Assembly: GCA_050999295.1 (NCBI GenBank)
Contig: JBPCPI010000135.1
Span: forward strand, 1 to 8,894
Reading direction: 5' to 3'
DNA from: JACCQS01 sp050999295
GTDB taxonomy: Bacteria; Actinomycetota; Actinomycetes; Mycobacteriales; Geodermatophilaceae
Length of the DNA: 8,894 bases
The notes beneath the pieces are model-generated. The model saw only the letters and a list, made by a program, of their open reading frames with translations. It was not told where the DNA came from and made no database searches. Shown here one piece after another: positions 6,307-8,894 of this stretch; positions within the stretch are counted from its first letter, which is position 1, and the number at the start of each line of letters is the position of its first letter. Both the position numbers and the translations under genes were made by a program.

Positions 6307-6365
6307 GCGGTTATGCGCATAACCACTCTGGTACTCCCCGGTTGCGACGGTTATGCGCATAACCG
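6307..6365. repeat. Palindrome cluster 2: two extended TTATGCGCATAA dyads 40 bp apart
   Basis: The core lies at 6311-6322, where the dyad extends to 16 bp (GGTTATGCGCATAACC, 6309-6324). It recurs at 6351-6362, where the dyad extends to 18 bp (CGGTTATGCGCATAACCG, 6348-6365). Starts are 40 bp apart, almost the 41-bp step of cluster 1. The second copy ends 18 bp before the lyase Shine-Dalgarno, so it lies in the promoter or leader of the lyase. The following CGCGAAAG resembles the CGGCGAAAG after the degraded copy in cluster 1. Confidence 0.85.
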
Positions 6366-6383
6366 CGAAAGAAAGACGCCATG

Positions 6384-6389
6384 AGGAGG
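6384..6389 (+). promoter_or_regulatory. Shine-Dalgarno AGGAGG fixing the lyase start at GTG 6395
   Basis: A perfect AGGAGG sits 5 nt before GTG 6395. The in-frame ATG at 6353 lies inside the 18-bp palindrome, has no ribosome binding site, and would add a 14-residue basic tail absent from the conserved family start, so it is rejected. The choice places cluster 2 wholly outside the coding region. Confidence 0.88.
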
Positions 6390-6394
6390 CTCCT

Positions 6395-7348
6395 GTGCCG
6401 GACCTGCGTCCCCGCCGATCGTGTTTGGCCGTGCCTGGCAGCAGCCCGCGGTTCCTGGACAAGGCCAAGACCCTGAACTCCGACCAGGTCTTCCTCGACC
6501 TCGAGGACGCGTGCGCACCTCTGGCCAAGCCCGGCGCTCGGAAGAACATCGTCGCCGCCCTGAACGAAGGCGGCTGGGGGAACCGGCTTCGGGTCGTACG
6601 CGTAAACGACTGGACCACCCACTGGACTTATTGCGATGTCATCGAGGTCGTGGAGGGAGCCGGGGCCAACCTGGACTGCATCATGCTTCCGAAGGTCGCC
6701 GATGCCGCGCAGGTCCAGGCGCTGGACCTCCTGTTGACGCAGATCGAGAAGACCAACGGCCTCGAGGTCGGAAAGATCGGGATCGAGGCACAGATCGAGA
6801 CCGCCCAGGGCTTGATCAACGTCAACGACATCGCCTTCGCGAGCCCCCGGATCGAGACGATCATCTTCGGGCCAGCTGACTTCATGGCCAGTATCAACAT
6901 GAAGTCCCTCGTCGTCGGCGCGCTGCATCCGGACTACCCGGGCGACCCGTTCCACTACATCCTCATGCAGATCCTGATGGCCGCCCGCGCGCGCGGCGTA
7001 CAAGCGATCGACGGCCCGTTCCTGCAGGTACGCGACGTGCCGGCCTTCGAGGAGGTCGCGAAGCGGTCGGCGATGCTCGGCTTCGACGGCAAGTGGGTCC
7101 TGCACCCCGGGCAGATCGAGCCGGCCAACGAGATCTATGCGCCCTCGCAGGAGGACTACGACCACGCCGAACTAATCCTCGACGCCTACCAGCACGCCAC
7201 CTCCGTGGCCGGCGGCAAGAAGGGCTCGGCCATGCTCGGAGACGAGATGATCGACGAGGCCAGCGCGAAGATGGCCCTCGTCATCGCGGGCAAGGGTCGC
7301 GCCGCGGGCATGCAGCGCACCTCGTCCTTCACCCCTCCGGAGAACTGA
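6395..7348 (+). CDS. HpcH/HpaI aldolase / citrate lyase beta (CitE-like) family CoA-ester lyase
   Basis: A 317-residue TIM-barrel lyase of the CitE-like group. The family cleaves or forms C-C bonds of malyl-, citramalyl- or beta-methylmalyl-CoA type esters, using Mg2+. Visible motifs: RRSCLAVPGSSPRF (~7-20), QVFLDLEDACAP (~31-42), IMLPKV (~96-101), the metal-binding Glu in GIEAQIETAQGL (Glu135), and the metal-binding Asp in FGPADFMAS (Asp162). DGKWVLHPGQI (~231-241) and a helical C-terminal tail follow. As I recall, mycobacterial Rv3075c is very similar. The exact CoA ester cannot be read. GTG 6395 is set by AGGAGG 5 nt upstream. Two large palindromes lie just before it. Its stop and the stop of the convergent F420 oxidoreductase are separated by one base, so any terminators lie inside the opposite gene. 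Confidence 0.92.
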   Translation: MPDLRPRRSCLAVPGSSPRFLDKAKTLNSDQVFLDLEDACAPLAKPGARKNIVAALNEGGWGNRLRVVRVNDWTTHWTYCDVIEVVEGAGANLDCIMLPKVADAAQVQALDLLLTQIEKTNGLEVGKIGIEAQIETAQGLINVNDIAFASPRIETIIFGPADFMASINMKSLVVGALHPDYPGDPFHYILMQILMAARARGVQAIDGPFLQVRDVPAFEEVAKRSAMLGFDGKWVLHPGQIEPANEIYAPSQEDYDHAELILDAYQHATSVAGGKKGSAMLGDEMIDEASAKMALVIAGKGRAAGMQRTSSFTPPEN

Positions 7349-7349
7349 G

Positions 7350-8270
7350 TCAGCCGTTGATGTCGTCGCGCCCGGCCAGCCAATCGGTGAGCACCGAGAC
7401 GTCATAGGCCGGGCCTGACTGGTCGACCACGAAGAGCCGGGTTCCGGCCCCGTAGTACGGCTGGGCCAACTCGGCCGGGTCCCCGTTGGCTGTCACCGAG
7501 CGGGTGATCGCCGCTGGGTCGCGACCCTCCCTGGCACACCACTCGTCGAGCACCCGATGTTTGTGCGCAACCCGTTCGACGTCCCCGAAGCCATGCCAGA
7601 TGTCGGCATGCCGAGCCACGAGGCGGAGCGTCTTCTTCTCCCCACCGCCGCCGATCAGGATCGGGATGTGCCTGGTGGGCGGCGGATTGAGCTTGCCGAG
7701 CCGGGCCTGGATCCTCGGCAGCGCCTCGGCGAGGGCCTGCAGGCGCCCGCCCGCCGTACCGAACTCGTACCCGTACTCCTGATAGTCCTTCTCGAACCAG
7801 CCCGACCCGATGCCCAGGATGAGCCGGCCGCTGCTGATGTGGTCGACGGTGCGGGCCATGTCGGCGAGCAGTTCGGGATTGCGGTAGGAGTTGCACGTCA
7901 CCAGAGCGCTGACTTCACAGCGGGTCGTGGCCTGAGCCAGTGCGGCCAGCATCGTCCAGCACTCGAAGTGTTTGCCCTCCGGTTCGCTGAAGAGCGGGTA
8001 GAAGTGATCCCAGGTGAAGACGATGTCGACGCCCATCTCGTCGGCCGCGAGGGCGGCGTCTCGGATCTGGGCCCAGTCGGCGTGCTGTGGCTGGATCTGC
8101 AGTCCGATCCGGACCCGGGCGGGATGGACAGCGGGTGAGAGCGAGTCCGCGGGAGCAGGAGACGGAACGGGAACGGGAACCGGGTCCGGTGAAATGTCGG
8201 GGGGACGTAGATCAGGATCGGTACGGCCGTCCAGCAACTCGTGGACAGTGGATGATTCGGGTGCGGTCAT
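7350..8270 (-). CDS. LLM-class F420-dependent oxidoreductase with N-terminal proline-rich extension
   Basis: A 306-residue protein whose residues ~52-250 are a luciferase-like monooxygenase barrel of the F420-dependent class: VRIGLQIQPQHADW (~53-66), FTWDHFYPLF (~85-94), VTCNSYRNPELLADMARTVD (~124-143), LGIGSGWFEKDYQEYGYEFG (~152-171), and PILIGGGGEKKTLRLVA (~203-219). Such enzymes use reduced or oxidised coenzyme F420 for hydride transfer; the substrate is unknown. Residues ~1-51 are an added low-complexity segment with PVPVPVPSPAPA at ~30-41, not expected in the family. The extension appears genuine: ATG 8270 has AGGAG 5 nt upstream (8276-8280), and no ATG/GTG/TTG start lies near the conserved VRIG. 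It is convergent with the lyase, one base apart, and divergent from the acyl-CoA dehydrogenase. Confidence 0.92.
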   Translation of the reverse strand: MTAPESSTVHELLDGRTDPDLRPPDISPDPVPVPVPSPAPADSLSPAVHPARVRIGLQIQPQHADWAQIRDAALAADEMGVDIVFTWDHFYPLFSEPEGKHFECWTMLAALAQATTRCEVSALVTCNSYRNPELLADMARTVDHISSGRLILGIGSGWFEKDYQEYGYEFGTAGGRLQALAEALPRIQARLGKLNPPPTRHIPILIGGGGEKKTLRLVARHADIWHGFGDVERVAHKHRVLDEWCAREGRDPAAITRSVTANGDPAELAQPYYGAGTRLFVVDQSGPAYDVSVLTDWLAGRDDING

Positions 8271-8305
8271 CTTGACTCCTGAGCTGTATTCGGTGGCATC
8301 GGCGT

Positions 8306-8333
8306 CATGCGTGCCGTCCCCACGCTACGCATG
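8306..8333. promoter_or_regulatory. Inverted repeat CATGCGT-N14-ACGCATG, candidate operator over the oxidoreductase promoter
   Basis: Perfect 7-bp arms lie at 8306-8312 and 8327-8333 around a 14-bp spacer. The right arm overlaps a minus-strand TAGCGT (8327-8322), a possible -10 for the oxidoreductase. A start of transcription would then fall near 8315, between the arms. The layout suits a repressor site. The arms also appear fused as ACGCATGCGT at 712-721. Confidence 0.4.
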
Positions 8334-8430
8334 CACGGGACTGCCGGCCGACCGCCGGTCGGAGACGACTCGGCGGTGAGCCTCGCCGGCCCGGACTTTC
8401 CGCTTCGCGATGGAGCCGAGTCACCACGCC

Positions 8431-8461
8431 GCTGGTTTACGAGTGATGTGCGGAAACCAGC
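8431..8461. promoter_or_regulatory. Inverted repeat GCTGGTTT-N15-AAACCAGC
   Basis: Perfect 8-bp arms at 8431-8438 and 8454-8461, spaced by 15 bp, about 125 bp upstream of the acyl-CoA dehydrogenase start. The symmetry would suit a TetR-type or similar dimer operator. As RNA it would be a modest hairpin with a large loop. No T tract follows on either strand, so a terminator is unlikely. Confidence 0.45.
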
Positions 8462-8496
8462 AGTTTCGCCGTGATTACTGCCGGATCTCGCACACT

Positions 8497-8520
8497 GCTC
8501 AGCGCGCAGGCGTGCTGAGC
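8497..8520. other. Strong stem-loop (10-bp stem, CAGG loop) upstream of the acyl-CoA dehydrogenase
   Basis: The left arm GCTCAGCGCG (8497-8506) pairs fully with the right arm CGTGCTGAGC (8511-8520), with one G-U pair and a four-base CAGG loop. It ends 66 bp before ATG 8587. There is no T tract on either strand, so it is not a standard intrinsic terminator. It may be a leader hairpin or a protein-binding dyad. Confidence 0.55.
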
Positions 8521-8586
8521 CGCGCGCCGGCCCGCAGCCCGGGGGATACTGCCCGAGCCGCTGGACGACGAAGGAGACTCCGACTC

Positions 8587-8894
8587 ATGGCCCGCCTCGC
8601 TCAGACGCCCGGTCTCACCGACATTCAGGCCGAAATCCTGGCTGCGGTCCGCAACTTCACCAACAAGGAGATTGTTCCGTACGCCCAAGAACTCGAGCAC
8701 GGCGACATCTACCCGGCAAAGATCGTCGAGGGAATGAAGCAGATGGGGCTGTTCGGGCTCACCATTCCCGAGGAGTACGGCGGTCTCGGCGAATCCCTGC
8801 TGACCTACGCCCTGGTCGCGGAGGAGATCGCCCGGGGCTGGATGAGCGTGTCCGGTGTGATCAACACGCACTTCATCCTCAGCTACATGATCGG
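8587..8894 (+). CDS. Acyl-CoA dehydrogenase (N-terminal 102 residues; 3' end outside window)
   Basis: The visible 102 residues match the N-terminal helical domain of FAD-dependent acyl-CoA dehydrogenases, which carry out alpha,beta-dehydrogenation of acyl-CoA esters in fatty-acid or amino-acid catabolism. Motifs: ILAAVRNFTNKEIVPYAQELE (~17-37), MKQMGLFGLTIPEEYGGLG (~50-68), and LLTYALVAEEIARG (~71-84). The catalytic Glu and FAD-binding region lie beyond the window, so chain-length class cannot be judged. ATG 8587 has AAGGAG at 8571-8576 (10-nt spacing). The long, structured leader with two inverted repeats suggests regulation. The CitE-like lyase two genes away hints at a CoA-ester pathway, but the genes are not in one operon. 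Confidence 0.93.
   Translation, partial: MARLAQTPGLTDIQAEILAAVRNFTNKEIVPYAQELEHGDIYPAKIVEGMKQMGLFGLTIPEEYGGLGESLLTYALVAEEIARGWMSVSGVINTHFILSYMI

Larger units (their letters stand above)
8271..8586. promoter_or_regulatory. 316-bp divergent intergenic region with three inverted repeats
   Basis: There is no convincing gene in this gap between the divergent F420 oxidoreductase and acyl-CoA dehydrogenase. It holds the oxidoreductase Shine-Dalgarno (8276-8280), three inverted repeats (8306-8333, 8431-8461, 8497-8520), and AAGGAG at 8571-8576, 10 nt before the dehydrogenase ATG. GATACT (8545-8550) is a weak -10-like match for the rightward gene. A TAGCGT (minus strand, 8327-8322) fits TANNNT for the leftward gene. 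Confidence 0.6.

Noticed and set aside
5286..6326. A 346-codon minus-strand open frame opposite the transporter
   Set aside because: It has a Gln/Arg/Gly-rich shadow composition and no domain. The plus-strand frame encodes a clear ten-helix protein, and the frame starts inside a palindrome.
5201..6365. CRISPR array or transposon ends made of the TTATGCGCATAA repeats
   Set aside because: Repeats are too short and too few for CRISPR and spacers are similar to one another. There is no transposase and no target duplication, and the copies are palindromes in two clusters, not terminal inverted repeats.
6353..6394. Upstream ATG start for the lyase at 6353
   Set aside because: It lies inside the 18-bp palindrome without a ribosome binding site, while GTG 6395 has AGGAGG at ideal spacing and matches the conserved start.
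7136..7143. A TATGCGCC half-match to the palindrome inside the lyase gene
   Set aside because: It lacks the second arm and lies in conserved coding sequence; it is explained by the codons.
6311..7165. A 284-codon minus-strand frame opposite the lyase
   Set aside because: It is an antisense shadow of a strongly conserved lyase with no domain of its own.

Overview
The window is a high-GC, gene-dense stretch typical of a free-living actinomycete (Actinomycetota). Evidence: strong GC bias at third codon positions, many GTG starts, an F420-type luciferase-like oxidoreductase, and a DUF1003 gene next to a PRC/MgtE_N/CBS gene, an arrangement I recall from mycobacteria (Rv1231c-Rv1232c near mrp Rv1229c). 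I cannot name the genus. No RNA genes, CRISPR array, transposase or phage genes are visible.

Layout from left to right. (1) 1-665, minus: 5' part of an Mrp/ApbC iron-sulfur carrier ATPase, running off the left edge. (2) 759-2737, plus: a MarR-type regulator, then an amidase-signature hydrolase with an intact Lys-Ser-Ser triad. (3) 2756-5160, minus: a three-gene block made of an unrecognised protein, a soluble PRC-barrel/MgtE_N/CBS protein, and a two-helix DUF1003 membrane protein whose start overlaps the stop of the gene before it. (4) 5334-6287, plus: an EamA/DMT-type ten-helix transporter. (5) 6395-7348, plus: a CitE-like HpcH/HpaI-family lyase probably acting on a CoA ester. (6) 7350-8270, minus: an LLM-class F420-dependent oxidoreductase with an unusual proline-rich N-terminal extension. 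(7) 8587-8894, plus: the start of an acyl-CoA dehydrogenase, running off the right edge.

The most striking non-coding feature is a perfect palindrome, TTATGCGCATAA. It occurs twice plus one degraded copy before the transporter gene, at 41-bp steps, and twice more before the lyase gene, 40 bp apart. In the last copy the dyad grows to 18 bp. No coding feature explains it. It looks like an operator array linking the transporter and the lyase, or a family of dispersed intergenic palindromes. The 316-bp gap before the acyl-CoA dehydrogenase holds three separate inverted repeats, one of them a strong 10-bp-stem hairpin.

Working together: the lyase and acyl-CoA dehydrogenase suggest CoA-ester (short or branched acyl) catabolism. 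The DUF1003 and MgtE_N/CBS pair looks like a membrane protein plus a detached MgtE-style cytosolic sensor. The marR-amidase pair sits between mrp and the DUF1003 block, which lie close together in the mycobacterial arrangement I remember.
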